NCBI GenBank assembly: GCA_001799285.1
Contig: MGTD01000023.1
Location: 1-43,891 of the forward strand
Reading direction: 5' to 3'
Origin: Deltaproteobacteria bacterium RIFOXYD12_FULL_56_24
Lineage (GTDB): Bacteria > Desulfobacterota > Desulfobulbia > Desulfobulbales > Desulfurivibrionaceae
DNA length: 43,891 nt
Position numbers and translations under genes: made by a program. The notes below the pieces were generated by a model, which searched no databases, was not told the origin of the DNA, and worked only from the letters and a program-made list of their open reading frames with translations. Positions 23,414-32,301 of this stretch are shown here, in pieces. Positions within the stretch are counted from its first letter, which is position 1. Each line of letters starts with the position of its first letter.

Positions 23414-24771
23414 TCAGAGCCTTCTTCCTCTATCGCCGCCGCTATAATCTCACCCACTAAATCATAGGGGTGAGCCTCGGTAATCAGGACATCCACAATC
23501 TCCCCCGGGTTGCCAACCCCAGCATTGATATAAACACAGCCATCTATCTCCGGCGCCTGAAAACGGGTTCTTCCTTCCAGCAGGAGATCGGTTTCCCGGC
23601 TTAAGCCTTCGACCAACACCTTTTCCACCCTGCCAACCATGGCCTGATTCCCGGCCAGGGAGATCCCGCTCTGCAACTCCATGAGCCGCTGCCGCCTCTC
23701 GTTCTTTTCCTCTTCGCTGCAGTGACCGGGCAGATTGTAGGCGGCGCAGCCCTCTTCGTTTGAGTAGGCAAAGATCCCGACATGCGCCAGTTTTTGCGCC
23801 TGCATGAACTCGGCAAGCTGCCGCACATCCTCCTCGGTCTCGCCTGGAAAACCCACCATGAAGGTGGTACGAATGGCGGCCTGGGGGAGGATAGAACTGA
23901 TCAGCGCCAGAAGCGCCTCGATCTGCGCTCGGCCATAGGGGCGGTTCATCGCCTTCAACACGGGATCCGACACATGCTGGAGCGGGATATCCAGATAGGG
24001 GACGACTCGGGGATTGGCCGCCATAAACTCCAGGAGCTGGGCATTGACCCTGGTGGGATAAAGATAGAGCAACCGGAACCAGGGGATATCGCTGGCGGTC
24101 AGCAAGGCGTCCAGCAACTCCACCAGATGCGGGGCGTCAGGACCAAGGTCATGACCATAGGCGGTAAGATCCTGAGCCACCAAGGTCAACTCCCTTACCC
24201 CATTTTCCGCCAACATCCCCACCTCGTTCACCAGATCAGAGAGGCGGCGGCTGCGCAGACCGCCGCGCAGGGAGGGAATCAGGCAATAAGCACACCGGTT
24301 GGAGCACCCCTCGGTCACCTTCATATAAGCCCGGTGCGCCGGCGAAGAAAGCTTCCGCGGCAAGGTGGCATCCACCAGGAAAGTGGGCATGGCCAGATGC
24401 ACCTGCTGCTTTCCCCCCTGACCTAGCCCCTGCAATCTGCTTACGATATTCTGGGTTCCCTCGGTGCCGATGAAAAGATCGACCTCGGGAATTTCCTTGG
24501 CAAGATCAGCACCGTAACGCTGCACCATACAGCCGACCACCACCAGTTTCTTTTCCGGCCGACGCTCCTTGACCTCGGCCAAGGCAAGAATCTCCTCGAT
24601 CCCCTCCTCCACGGCGGACTGGATAAAACCGCAGGTATTGACCAGCAGCAGATCAGCCTCTTCCGCCTCATCACAAGGCACATAACCGGCCTCGACCAGC
24701 AGGCCGAGCATGAGCTCCGTATCGACCAGATTTTTGGGACAGCCAAGACTGACAGTGAAAAAGGTACGCAT
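23410..24771 (-). CDS. rimO: Ribosomal protein S12 methylthiotransferase RimO
   Basis: A radical SAM enzyme that methylthiolates an Asp of ribosomal protein S12. The N-terminal MTTase domain (VSLGCPKNLVDTE, NTCGFI, VVGCMVQRY) binds one cluster through three Cys. The CAYCLIP-type motif (EGCSNRCAYCLIPSLRG) binds the SAM cluster, and a C-terminal TRAM domain follows. I start at the second of two ATGs at 24771, with GAGG at the right distance. The open frame reaches back to 24834, but those 21 codons come from the inserted repeats R1/R2 and are unlikely to be translated. Confidence 0.95.
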   Translation of the reverse strand: MRTFFTVSLGCPKNLVDTELMLGLLVEAGYVPCDEAEEADLLLVNTCGFIQSAVEEGIEEILALAEVKERRPEKKLVVVGCMVQRYGADLAKEIPEVDLFIGTEGTQNIVSRLQGLGQGGKQQVHLAMPTFLVDATLPRKLSSPAHRAYMKVTEGCSNRCAYCLIPSLRGGLRSRRLSDLVNEVGMLAENGVRELTLVAQDLTAYGHDLGPDAPHLVELLDALLTASDIPWFRLLYLYPTRVNAQLLEFMAANPRVVPYLDIPLQHVSDPVLKAMNRPYGRAQIEALLALISSILPQAAIRTTFMVGFPGETEEDVRQLAEFMQAQKLAHVGIFAYSNEEGCAAYNLPGHCSEEEKNERRQRLMELQSGISLAGNQAMVGRVEKVLVEGLSRETDLLLEGRTRFQAPEIDGCVYINAGVGNPGEIVDVLITEAHPYDLVGEIIAAAIEEEGSD

Positions 24772-24788
24772 CATCGCCTCACTATTTT

Positions 24789-24950
24789 TTGCACCCTTCG
24801 GGTATAAGTTTGTTGAAATTGCCAAAAGACGCAATTACAACAGGGCATGTGCATATCTGTTGTAATCTCGTTCCCGACCATTACGGTTCGGGGTTATTGC
24901 AAGACCAGCAAATTACGTAGGAGCAGACAAGCTGCTCAACTCAGCTTTAT
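24789..24950 (+). repeat. Dispersed repeat R1, copy c, split by an R2-like unit
   Basis: Left part (24789-24811) ends at TATAAGTTT and right part (24917-24950) resumes with GAGCAGACAAGCTGCTC and CTCAGCTTTAT. Together they rebuild R1; the 105 bases between are the R2 copy d. The TAA stop of the nucleoside phosphorylase (24947-24949) lies in the R1 end. Confidence 0.75.
24811..24915 (+). repeat. Dispersed repeat R2, copy d, diverged
   Basis: Starts GTTGAAATTGCCAAAAGACG, ends GCAAGACCAGCAAATT; the middle is diverged from copies a-c. It lies inside the R1 copy, so it inserted after R1. Confidence 0.65.
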
Positions 24951-25672
24951 GCTGCGGCCAATCCGCCGACAAAGCGGAAAAGTTCGGCTACTAATCCTTG
25001 TGATCGGTTGCGGAATTCCTTGCTTTGAAAAGCAGGCTGCCATGACTCCTGCCATAAAAGATCAGAGACCATGAGTACGGCGGCCAGCTCAACCCGGCGA
25101 AAGGCCGCGACCTGCATTAGCGCGGAATATTCCATGTCCACGGCGAGAATTCCCTTTTCTCCGTAGCGGACAACCTTTTCCCTGGTCTCGCGATACAGGG
25201 CGTCGGTGGTCCAGATCGGCCCCTCTCTAAGCTCTTTACCCCGGTCGGCAAAAAAAACCTTCAGCTCCTTGCGCAACCGAAGAGAGGATTCACTCCTGCC
25301 CGCCAGGGGATAATGAACTGAGGTTCCCTCCTCGCTGATGGCCCAGGTCGGCAGCACCAGTTCGCCCACGCCAAGAGCCGGGCAAAGCGAACCGCACCAG
25401 CCGCAGACGATGATCCGGCTGGCGCCGAGGGCGATCAGTTTTTCCAGGCAGATCACCGCCATGGGCGAACCAACTGCAGGGCCGGCCCAGAACATGGGAG
25501 GCGATTGGCTACAATGGAGACTACTGTGAAAAAGGAAGTGCCGGGTCCATCCCCCCTGGTCGGAGATCTGCGCCGCCTGACGGGCCTCGGCGGGATTGAC
25601 CAAGAGAATCCCGCAAGAAGGGAGCTGCGGCTCATTTTTACCACGGCAAGGCTGGAGAACGACTTCGCTCAT
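24947..25672 (-). CDS. Nucleoside phosphorylase-like protein
   Basis: A 241-residue member of the purine/uridine phosphorylase superfamily, which splits nucleosides with phosphate. The GPAVGSPMAVICLEKLIALG segment and GWCGSLCPALGVGELVLP match the glycine-rich phosphate and ribose region, and LAVDMEYSALMQVAAF carries the ribose-binding MEYSA motif. Substrate is uncertain; the family includes PNP, UP and MTAN. I start at 25672 (MSEVVLQP). The longer frame to 25729 crosses the atpE terminator, so it is not used. Its C-terminal codons and stop touch repeat R1. Confidence 0.82.
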   Translation of the reverse strand: MSEVVLQPCRGKNEPQLPSCGILLVNPAEARQAAQISDQGGWTRHFLFHSSLHCSQSPPMFWAGPAVGSPMAVICLEKLIALGASRIIVCGWCGSLCPALGVGELVLPTWAISEEGTSVHYPLAGRSESSLRLRKELKVFFADRGKELREGPIWTTDALYRETREKVVRYGEKGILAVDMEYSALMQVAAFRRVELAAVLMVSDLLWQESWQPAFQSKEFRNRSQGLVAELFRFVGGLAAA

Positions 25673-25689
25673 CACCGTTAAACCCCAGA

Positions 25690-25723
25690 AAACGGAAAAG
25701 GCCGCAGGGAACCCCCTGCGGCC
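25690..25723 (-). terminator. Terminator after atpE
   Basis: On the minus strand GGCCGCAGGG / CCCTGCGGCC with a short loop, then TTTTCCGTTTT. It ends only 18 bases before the nucleoside phosphorylase start. Confidence 0.85.
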
Positions 25724-25749
25724 TTCCAAAATTCAAATATCACAAAAAA

Positions 25750-26172
<423 letters not shown>

Positions 26173-26895
26173 TTAGTGGGCATGCTCCATGGCGGCGGAA
26201 AAATAGAGAATCGAAAGCAGCAGAAAAACCAGGGCCTGCACGATGGAGACAAACACGCCGAGACACAAAATCGGCAGCGGGGCAAAGTAAGCGCCCGCCA
26301 ACATGAACAGGATGCCCAGGAGGGTTTCCTTGGCCATGATATTGCCGAAAAGACGAATGGAGAGCGACAAAATCCGGGCAAAATGACTGATGAGCTCAAT
26401 GGGAAGCATCAGGGGAATCAGCCAGGGAATGGGTCCGAGAAAATGCTTGATATAGCCGGCGCCATGGAATTTCACGCCCAAAATGTGGGTGGTGAAGAAG
26501 ACGATCAGGGTGCAGGCCAGGGTAATGTTGAGGTTGGAGGTCGGAGACATGAAGCCCGGCATCAGGCCGATCATGTTCGCCACCAGGATGTAGAGGGCAA
26601 ATGTGGCCAACATGGGGAACATCATCCGCGCCCCTTCCTTGCCCATGTTGTCCGCCATGAAGCCCTCAAGTCCGCCGATGATGACTTCCCAGAAATTCTG
26701 GCCCTTGCCCGGCACCAGGGACATTTTGCCCAGGGTCAGTTTCGGGACAATGATCAGAAAGAGCATAACCAGCCAGGTATAGGTCATGTGCGGAGAAACC
26801 AGCTTGGCCAGCAACGTATCGCCAACCGGACCGTGGGGTACGGGCAACCCCAAATTTTGCAGAATCAACGAAATAAACAGTATTGGATGTTCCAT
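26173..26895 (-). CDS. atpB: ATP synthase F0 subunit a
   Basis: A 240-residue inner-membrane stator that carries the proton half-channels. The essential Arg is in ILSLSIRLFGNIMAKE; ANMIGLMPGF and the last helices (VSIVQALVFLLLSILYF) are typical. The gene lies between atpI-like and atpE, with 69 bases to atpE. Confidence 0.96.
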   Translation of the reverse strand: MEHPILFISLILQNLGLPVPHGPVGDTLLAKLVSPHMTYTWLVMLFLIIVPKLTLGKMSLVPGKGQNFWEVIIGGLEGFMADNMGKEGARMMFPMLATFALYILVANMIGLMPGFMSPTSNLNITLACTLIVFFTTHILGVKFHGAGYIKHFLGPIPWLIPLMLPIELISHFARILSLSIRLFGNIMAKETLLGILFMLAGAYFAPLPILCLGVFVSIVQALVFLLLSILYFSAAMEHAH

Positions 26896-26922
26896 GGACC
26901 GTGCGAAGCCTCCTTAACCTTA

Positions 26923-27327
26923 TTACGATTTTGGCGAGTAAATACTTCTTGCTGCGACCATGACGGCAAGCCCGATACCCAGGAGCACGGTGGACAGGCC
27001 AGCCAACAGCGCGATGGGGTGAACCAACCGGTACCTGACCAGAAGAAAGAGAACACCCACGACCACGGACAGACGCAGATAATATCGCATAAAAAACAGC
27101 GGTTTGACCGCCTCAAGCGGCCCGCTCAACAATCTGAGCAGATCCCTTTTCAAAAACAGGAAGCTCACGTTGGCAATCGCTCCGCCGATAAAAACGGAGA
27201 GGGCATGAAAGCCTGAATACCCCAACCAGCCCAAGCCGGTAAGAACCACCAGCAACAGCCAATTAAAAAGCATGACCTTGCCGAGCGAAACCTCGCCCGG
27301 TGCTTCTTTAAAATCCCCGGCGACCAT
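26923..27327 (-). CDS. ATP synthase subunit I-like membrane protein
   Basis: A 134-residue protein with four predicted helices, in the place of atpI upstream of atpB. AtpI-type proteins help assemble the c-ring. It has FFMRYYLRLSVVVGVLFLL and HPIALLAGLSTVLLGIGLAVM. The sequence is variable in this family, so the call rests on length, topology and position. The start overlaps the atpZ stop by one base. Confidence 0.8.
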   Translation of the reverse strand: MVAGDFKEAPGEVSLGKVMLFNWLLLVVLTGLGWLGYSGFHALSVFIGGAIANVSFLFLKRDLLRLLSGPLEAVKPLFFMRYYLRLSVVVGVLFLLVRYRLVHPIALLAGLSTVLLGIGLAVMVAARSIYSPKS

Positions 27328-27554
27328 CAGAGATCCTTTCGGCTGGCCATGTCATAAAGGTTTTTGAACGCAGCCCCCACCCCCAACCCGAGAAAGATCA
27401 GGGTAAGCCAAGGCGAGGTTCTGCCGGCAAACACCTTATGGTCCAGATAGTAGCCAATGCCAACCCCGATAAAGATGGAGAAGGCCACGGTCATACCGAT
27501 GGTGCTGAACTGAGCCAGCAGCCGCAGGGTATCCTTACGGCTGTTATCGGACAT
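27327..27554 (-). CDS. AtpZ/AtpI-family protein
   Basis: A 75-residue protein with two hydrophobic helices (VAFSIFIGVGIGYYLDH and WLTLIFLGLGVGAAF), a form common at the head of F0 operons and linked to Mg2+ transport or c-ring assembly. I start at 27554; a GTG two codons earlier is also possible. Ninety-one bases separate it from hemL. Confidence 0.82.
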   Translation of the reverse strand: MSDNSRKDTLRLLAQFSTIGMTVAFSIFIGVGIGYYLDHKVFAGRTSPWLTLIFLGLGVGAAFKNLYDMASRKDL

Positions 27555-27651
27555 CTTCACCCCCTGTCGCGCTGCCCGGACAAAGGATCCATCGATTTAC
27601 GACCGATAGGATTACTATCATTGCCTCCCCCCAAAGTCAACGGCTTTTTTC

Positions 27652-28944
27652 TCATCCGGCCAACTTTTTGAATGAGCATTCAGTTTTCTCCAGGGCCATG
27701 GCCAGCTCGGCTTCGCTCTGGGCGGCGGAGATAAAAAGAGCCTCGAACTGGGCGGGCGCCAACCAGATCCCCTGGGCCAGCATCTGCCGAAAATGTTGGC
27801 CATATCGGGCCGTATCCGCCTGCATGGCGGTCTCATAATCAACCACCGGTCCGGCCGTAAAGAAAACGGTCATCATGGAGCCCACCCGATTAAGGGTGGT
27901 CTGGCCGGGAAGATATTTCCCCCCCAGATCGTTCAACCCCTGGGCAAATCGGGATGCCTTATCCTCCAGTGCAGCGTAAAAGCCGGGTTGAGCCAACTGA
28001 CGCATAGTGGCGGCTCCCGCCGCCATGGCCAGAGGATTGCCGGACAGGGTCCCAGCCTGATATACCGGGCCAACCGGGGAAATCATGTCCATAATTTCCC
28101 TTTTGCCGCCATAGGCTCCAACCGGCAAACCACCGCCGATGATCTTGCCAAGGCAGGTAAGATCAGGCAGAACACCATAATATTCCTGCGCTCCGCCCAG
28201 GGATAACCGCAGGCCGGTGATCACCTCGTCGAAGATCAGGACGATCCCCAGCTCGGTGGTAAGAGCGCGCAACTTCTGCAGAAATCCAGGCTGCGGGGCG
28301 ACAACCCCCATGTTTCCGGCAACCGGCTCGATGATCACGCAGGCAATGTCAAGTTTTTTGTCACGCAGGGTCTTTTCCAGAATCTCCGGATCATTGTAAG
28401 GAATAGACATCGTATTCCTGACAATATCCTCGGGCACTCCGGGACTGCCGGGAATACCCAGGGTGATGACCCCGGAGCCTGCTTTGACCAGAAAACTGTC
28501 GGCATGCCCATGGTAACAGCCGTCAAACTTCACCACCAGCTTGCGACCGGTGTAACCCCGAGCCAACCGAATAGCGCTCATGGTCGCCTCGGTTCCCGAA
28601 CTAACGAAACGCACCTTTTCCACCGAGGGCAGAGCTTTAATCACTAACTCGGCAAGCTCGATCTCCAAGGGCGAGTTTGCCCCAAAACTGGTGCCGTCCC
28701 GCAGGGTTTTCTCAATGGCCTCGACCACAGACGGATGATTATGGCCAAGGATCATCGGCCCCCAGGAGCAGACAAAATCGAGAAACTCATTGCCGTCCAC
28801 ATCATGGATTTTTGAGCCGGCAGCTCTTTTAACGAAAAGAGGCTCACAGCCCACGGATTTACAGGCCCGCACCGGGCTGTTCACGCCGCCGGGAATAAGC
28901 TGCTGTGCCTTTACAAACAGGGTATGCGATTGATCGGTATTCAT
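27652..28944 (-). CDS. hemL: Glutamate-1-semialdehyde 2,1-aminomutase
   Basis: Converts glutamate-1-semialdehyde to 5-aminolevulinate, the step after HemA. It is a PLP enzyme of 430 residues. Landmarks are LIPGGVNSPVRACKSVG, FVSSGTEATMSAIRLAR, YHGHADSFLVKAG, IFDEVITGLR with the PLP Asp, and the Schiff-base Lys in GKIIGGGLPVGAYGG. The ATG at 28944 lies nine bases after AAGGAG; a TTG two codons earlier is less likely. It is the first gene before the atpZ-to-atpE set, with repeat R2 just upstream. Confidence 0.96.
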   Translation of the reverse strand: MNTDQSHTLFVKAQQLIPGGVNSPVRACKSVGCEPLFVKRAAGSKIHDVDGNEFLDFVCSWGPMILGHNHPSVVEAIEKTLRDGTSFGANSPLEIELAELVIKALPSVEKVRFVSSGTEATMSAIRLARGYTGRKLVVKFDGCYHGHADSFLVKAGSGVITLGIPGSPGVPEDIVRNTMSIPYNDPEILEKTLRDKKLDIACVIIEPVAGNMGVVAPQPGFLQKLRALTTELGIVLIFDEVITGLRLSLGGAQEYYGVLPDLTCLGKIIGGGLPVGAYGGKREIMDMISPVGPVYQAGTLSGNPLAMAAGAATMRQLAQPGFYAALEDKASRFAQGLNDLGGKYLPGQTTLNRVGSMMTVFFTAGPVVDYETAMQADTARYGQHFRQMLAQGIWLAPAQFEALFISAAQSEAELAMALEKTECSFKKLAG

Positions 28945-28967
28945 GCTCAAGGTCTCCTTGCCTTCTC

Positions 28968-29075
28968 AATGGTGATGGTCTCGTAAAAAGGGAAAAAGTC
29001 ACAGGTCCGCGTCACAAAATCAAATGGTTACGCAGCGGCACCCGTTGTAATCGCGGCTTTTTGCGATTTCAACAA
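28968..29075 (-). repeat. Dispersed repeat R2, copy c (inverted)
   Basis: Reverse complement of the R2 family, about 108 bp, running from ATGGTGATGGTCTCG to TTGCGATTTCAACAA. It begins 24 bases upstream of the hemL start. With 29076-29343, which has no gene, it makes up the 399-base gap. Near 29252 a TTGACA has no good -10 partner. Confidence 0.8.
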
Positions 29076-29343
29076 TGGTGGGGGGCTCGCCCAAAAAAGC
29101 ACCCCTGTCAACAACAATGGCGCAATACCCGCAACCTGCGCTATCCGTCTCCGGCGAGCGGAAAATATAGCAGGCCGTCGGCACGCTGTCAAAATTGTTT
29201 CAAAAAAACTGCATCCCCACAAAAACCCTGCGCTTTTCAATATCCTTTCCCTTGACATGACAAAGCGGTTCATAGCAATATGAGGGTCAGGAGCAATTAA
29301 TCGCAAAAATTATTCTACCCGCAGGATCATAGCAGGAGATGCC

Positions 29344-29784
29344 ATGGAAATACATGACCCTAATCTTCATCTGAAACTTATGGAAATGTGTGATTGCTAT
29401 CTTGGCACAGACTATGCCGCCACCATTCAACAGGTGGCGGATGCCCCCTCCGCCGACACTCAGGAAGACGCGCTCCGTTATCTGGGACTCGCCATTCTTC
29501 TCACTCTGACCGAAAAAGCCAGACAACTTTCTCTCAAGAGAAAAAAAGATAAAATTACCGTCACCATCAAGCACGATGCTGAAAAAACCGCCCTGCGCCC
29601 GCCAACCAGGGCTGTCTTTGACAGGCTCATCGCCATTATGCGCAGCATCATCCATCTGGATGAAGACAAAGGTGGGTTGCCGCTGACCCTTGGTCTTAAA
29701 AATGACCAGATCGAGGTACAGGTAAAGATTGAGCGCACTACGGACAAGGAAACACTCAAGGTTAAATTCCCCGATTTGGATTGA
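29344..29784 (+). CDS. Hypothetical protein, head of the PilZ/ParA set
   Basis: A 146-residue acidic-to-neutral soluble protein that I do not recognise. The first half is helical (LHLKLMEMCDCYLGTD, DALRYLGLAILLTLTEKARQ); the second half alternates charged strands (DKITVTIKHD, DQIEVQVKIERTTDKETLK). No signal peptide. GGAG lies eight bases before the ATG. It is followed after 77 bases by the PilZ-like gene, all on the plus strand. A TTGACA at 29252 may mark the promoter. Confidence 0.6.
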   Translation: MEIHDPNLHLKLMEMCDCYLGTDYAATIQQVADAPSADTQEDALRYLGLAILLTLTEKARQLSLKRKKDKITVTIKHDAEKTALRPPTRAVFDRLIAIMRSIIHLDEDKGGLPLTLGLKNDQIEVQVKIERTTDKETLKVKFPDLD

Positions 29785-29861
29785 ACGCTTCGGCCCTTCC
29801 TGTCAAAGAGCTACAACTGACTGTTTTGCCTGCATCAGCACCTGATAAAAAGGAGCCGGGA

Positions 29862-30332
29862 ATGACCAAGGAAAAAATCGAGCCCGACGAAATAGTGCCC
29901 TGGGAACTAACGGACCTGCCTGTCGCTCCAGTCGGGACCAAGCTCACGGATGCCGATCTGCAAAAAATAATCCGCAAAAACTATCGCGAGCCCATTGTCG
30001 ACGATGATGCGGTATTCGCCAAAATCGATGGCCACACCCACCGGGTCTACGATATCGACAATCGTGGCCTGGGCCTCATCGTCCCCTCCCATGACGTCTT
30101 TCTGGCTGGCGCGTCCTGCAACATCACGCTGCATCTCGGCGACGACACCATTGCTCTTCGGGGAAAAGCCACCCATGTCTCTCCCCACGGGATCTCCGGC
30201 GAGTGCCTCTACGGCATCGAATTCATCGACGTTAACGAAAAAGACGAGCATACCCTGAAGCAGTTCCTGACCGACCACCACGCCAGGATTTTCAGCGAGA
30301 CAAGCTACCCTGCCGACCTTGGCTTGGATTGA
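29862..30332 (+). CDS. PilZ-like domain protein
   Basis: A 156-residue cytoplasmic protein. From about residue 62 it reads as a PilZ beta barrel: VYDIDNRGLGLIVPSHDVFL, THVSPHGISGECLYGIEFID. PilZ domains bind cyclic di-GMP with RxxxR and D/NxSxxG; here the second is degenerate (DNRGLG) and the first is not clear, so binding may be lost or altered. I start at 29862, six bases after AAGGAG. It may link second-messenger level to the ParA-type gene downstream. Confidence 0.65.
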   Translation: MTKEKIEPDEIVPWELTDLPVAPVGTKLTDADLQKIIRKNYREPIVDDDAVFAKIDGHTHRVYDIDNRGLGLIVPSHDVFLAGASCNITLHLGDDTIALRGKATHVSPHGISGECLYGIEFIDVNEKDEHTLKQFLTDHHARIFSETSYPADLGLD

Positions 30333-30364
30333 ACCGTAACCTCTCATTTGTGGCCCGGGGAAAA

Positions 30365-30766
30365 ATGGCGGCAAAAAATAAAATCGACGTCATGAATGAG
30401 CTTTTGAAAGGCTTCGCGGAAGAAACGACGCCTGAGGCTCTATCCATGGCCAAGTTGATTCATTGCCTTGAAGACGCAGCACCCGCCAAGAATCCGGCTA
30501 AAAAACCGCCAAGCCCGCCCTCCCCAAAAAAATCCAGAGAGGATCGCAAGAAGAAATCCACCCACTACCTTTCCAAAGAAATTTTCGCTGATCTGGATGA
30601 AGCGCAGGATAAAATAAACGAACTTGTGCGCCAGCGGACAAAATCCCGGGTTTCAAAGTCGCTGATTGTCGATCAGGCGCTCAGGATGATCCTTCATGAA
30701 TTTGAGGAAAAAGGCGAGAAAAGCCGGCTTACCAAAGAGATAATCAAGGGCCTTCATCGAAAATAA
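30365..30766 (+). CDS. Basic DNA-binding-like protein upstream of parA
   Basis: A 133-residue protein with a Pro/Lys-rich linker (about 50-68) and a basic C-terminal half. The stretch SRVSKSLIVDQALRMILHEF looks like a ribbon-helix-helix or short helix-turn-helix of the kind that lets ParA partners bind DNA. It is placed just before the ParA gene, so a ParB-like adaptor is plausible, but there is no classical ParB domain. A ribosome site GGGG lies four bases before the ATG. Confidence 0.55.
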   Translation: MAAKNKIDVMNELLKGFAEETTPEALSMAKLIHCLEDAAPAKNPAKKPPSPPSPKKSREDRKKKSTHYLSKEIFADLDEAQDKINELVRQRTKSRVSKSLIVDQALRMILHEFEEKGEKSRLTKEIIKGLHRK

Positions 30767-30802
30767 CCAGAAGTTGGCCGCATTTGGCCCGGAGACTTCA
30801 TA

Positions 30803-31795
30803 ATGATTATCACTTGCCCTCATTGCAAAAAACAGCACAATATCGATGAGAAAAGAATCCCGCCCAATGTCAGGATGGCTCGCTGCCAAGGTTGCGGACA
30901 ACAATTTCCCCTCGATATTCCGCGTGAAGAACCAGTTCCTTCCCCATTCCAGCCCGCCACCATCAAGACTGCCCCCCATCCAGCTCCAGCCCCAGCCCCC
31001 GACTCCGCTCCAGCCCCAACGACTCGGGCAAGCCAGGGAACCAGAAGGATCGGCGTCTCTCTTAGCAAGGGAGGGGTCGGCAAGACAACCACCTCAGTGA
31101 ATCTCGCGGCCGGGCTTGCTCTGGCGGGCAAAAGGGTTCTTCTGGTTGACACCGACACCCAGGGGCAATCAAGCTTCATGCTGGGAGTGAAACCCAAGGG
31201 CGGTCTTACCGAACTGGTAACCGAAGAACTCTCCCCCAAGGAGGCAATTATCCAGGCCCGCAAAAACCTGTGGCTCCTGGCCGGCGGTAAATCCCTGGCA
31301 GGCCTCAAGCGGCTAATCGACCGCAAGGATTACGGCGGCGAGCTTACCATTGCCCAGGCCCTGACCCCGCTGGAAAAAGACTACGATTATGTGGTGGTGG
31401 ACACCTCGCCGGGCTGGGATCCCCTAACGGTCAATGTTCTTTTTTATGTCAACGAACTGATGACCCCGGTTTCCCTGGAGGTCATGTCCATCCAGGGGTT
31501 TGGCGAGTTCCTGAAAAGCATCGCCTCCATCCAGAAATTCCGCAAGGAGGTCAGCCTCCGCTACATCCTGCCAACCTTCCGAGACATGCGGGTGAAGAGA
31601 GGGGGCGAGTTTCTGGAGGAGATCGAAAAAATTTACGGGGACAAGGTCTGCACCCCAATCCGCTACAACGTCCGGTTATCCGAGGCTCCGGCCTATGGGC
31701 AGACCATTTTTGAGTTTGCCCCAGGGTCCAATGGCGCTCAGGACTACCGGGAGCTTGTCCGTAAGGTTACCGGCGAACCGAATCTTTTCACCTGA
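30803..31795 (+). CDS. ParA-family ATPase with an N-terminal MJ0042-type zinc ribbon
   Basis: A 330-residue protein with a rare fusion. Residues 1-40 make a zinc ribbon (ITCPHCKKQHN, MARCQGCGQQFPLDIP). Residues 41-80 are a Pro/Ala linker. Residues 82-330 are a ParA ATPase, with deviant Walker A SKGGVGKTTTSVNLA, Walker A' VLLVDTDTQGQSS and Walker B YDYVVVDTSPG. ParA proteins form ATP-dependent dimers on DNA and position cargo. The ribbon may bind a partner or nucleic acid. GGAGA precedes the ATG. Neighbours on both sides form a plus-strand set. Confidence 0.88.
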   Translation: MIITCPHCKKQHNIDEKRIPPNVRMARCQGCGQQFPLDIPREEPVPSPFQPATIKTAPHPAPAPAPDSAPAPTTRASQGTRRIGVSLSKGGVGKTTTSVNLAAGLALAGKRVLLVDTDTQGQSSFMLGVKPKGGLTELVTEELSPKEAIIQARKNLWLLAGGKSLAGLKRLIDRKDYGGELTIAQALTPLEKDYDYVVVDTSPGWDPLTVNVLFYVNELMTPVSLEVMSIQGFGEFLKSIASIQKFRKEVSLRYILPTFRDMRVKRGGEFLEEIEKIYGDKVCTPIRYNVRLSEAPAYGQTIFEFAPGSNGAQDYRELVRKVTGEPNLFT

Positions 31796-31802
31796 GCAGC
31801 CC

Positions 31803-32291
31803 ATGGACTTTGAGAGCAAGCTAATTCCCATTCTCCGCGAGGGGGTCGAGATCGTGAAGATGATCTCTTTTAAAAAGCTGAAAAAAATGTTGGCCGAAAA
31901 ACATCCCGACCATGAAAATGCCTTCATCGCCAAGCTTGCCGGTGCGCTGATCAATGCGATCTTCGGCGCACCAACCCACGAGGAACCATTCGCCTTCTTC
32001 GCTCGGAACCACGCTACCCTCATTGCCCACGAAAAGACCAAGGTGGGGGAGATGCTTGCGGAGCTGCGAATTCCTCTAACCGACGCCCTTCGCATCCAAT
32101 CCTTGTGCGATCACCAAGAGGGCCAGGGCAGCACCGCCACCCTCCAGCAAGCGCAAGAATTGGGAATCCTCCTGACTGACCGCGACCTGCCCTTGCCCCA
32201 CAGATTCATCGAACAAGTTCGCAGACTGGGCAGCACCTTTGGCCTGCTGCTGCCGCCTCAGCCCGACCCAGTCGGGACCGCAACGCCTTAA
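31803..32291 (+). CDS. Hypothetical protein, last of the ParA set
   Basis: A 162-residue helical protein, starting 7 bases after the parA stop, so probably coupled to it. It has basic patches in VKMISFKKLKKMLAEKHPDH and an acidic/Leu helix later (LTDALRIQSLCDHQE). I do not recognise it, and it may be the cargo adaptor for ParA. Its end is 10 bases from the convergent response-regulator stop. Confidence 0.6.
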   Translation: MDFESKLIPILREGVEIVKMISFKKLKKMLAEKHPDHENAFIAKLAGALINAIFGAPTHEEPFAFFARNHATLIAHEKTKVGEMLAELRIPLTDALRIQSLCDHQEGQGSTATLQQAQELGILLTDRDLPLPHRFIEQVRRLGSTFGLLLPPQPDPVGTATP

Positions 32292-32301
32292 AAAGCTGCG
32301 T

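Noticed and set aside
24772-24834. An N-terminal extension of rimO
   Set aside because: The 21 added codons are from repeats R1 and R2, and the GAGG ribosome site serves the ATG at 24771.
25673-25729. An N-terminal extension of the nucleoside phosphorylase
   Set aside because: It crosses the atpE terminator hairpin, and no family match is seen before residue 20.
29252-29281. A sigma-70 promoter for the PilZ/ParA set
   Set aside because: TTGACA is perfect, but no -10 box matches well at 16-18 bases.
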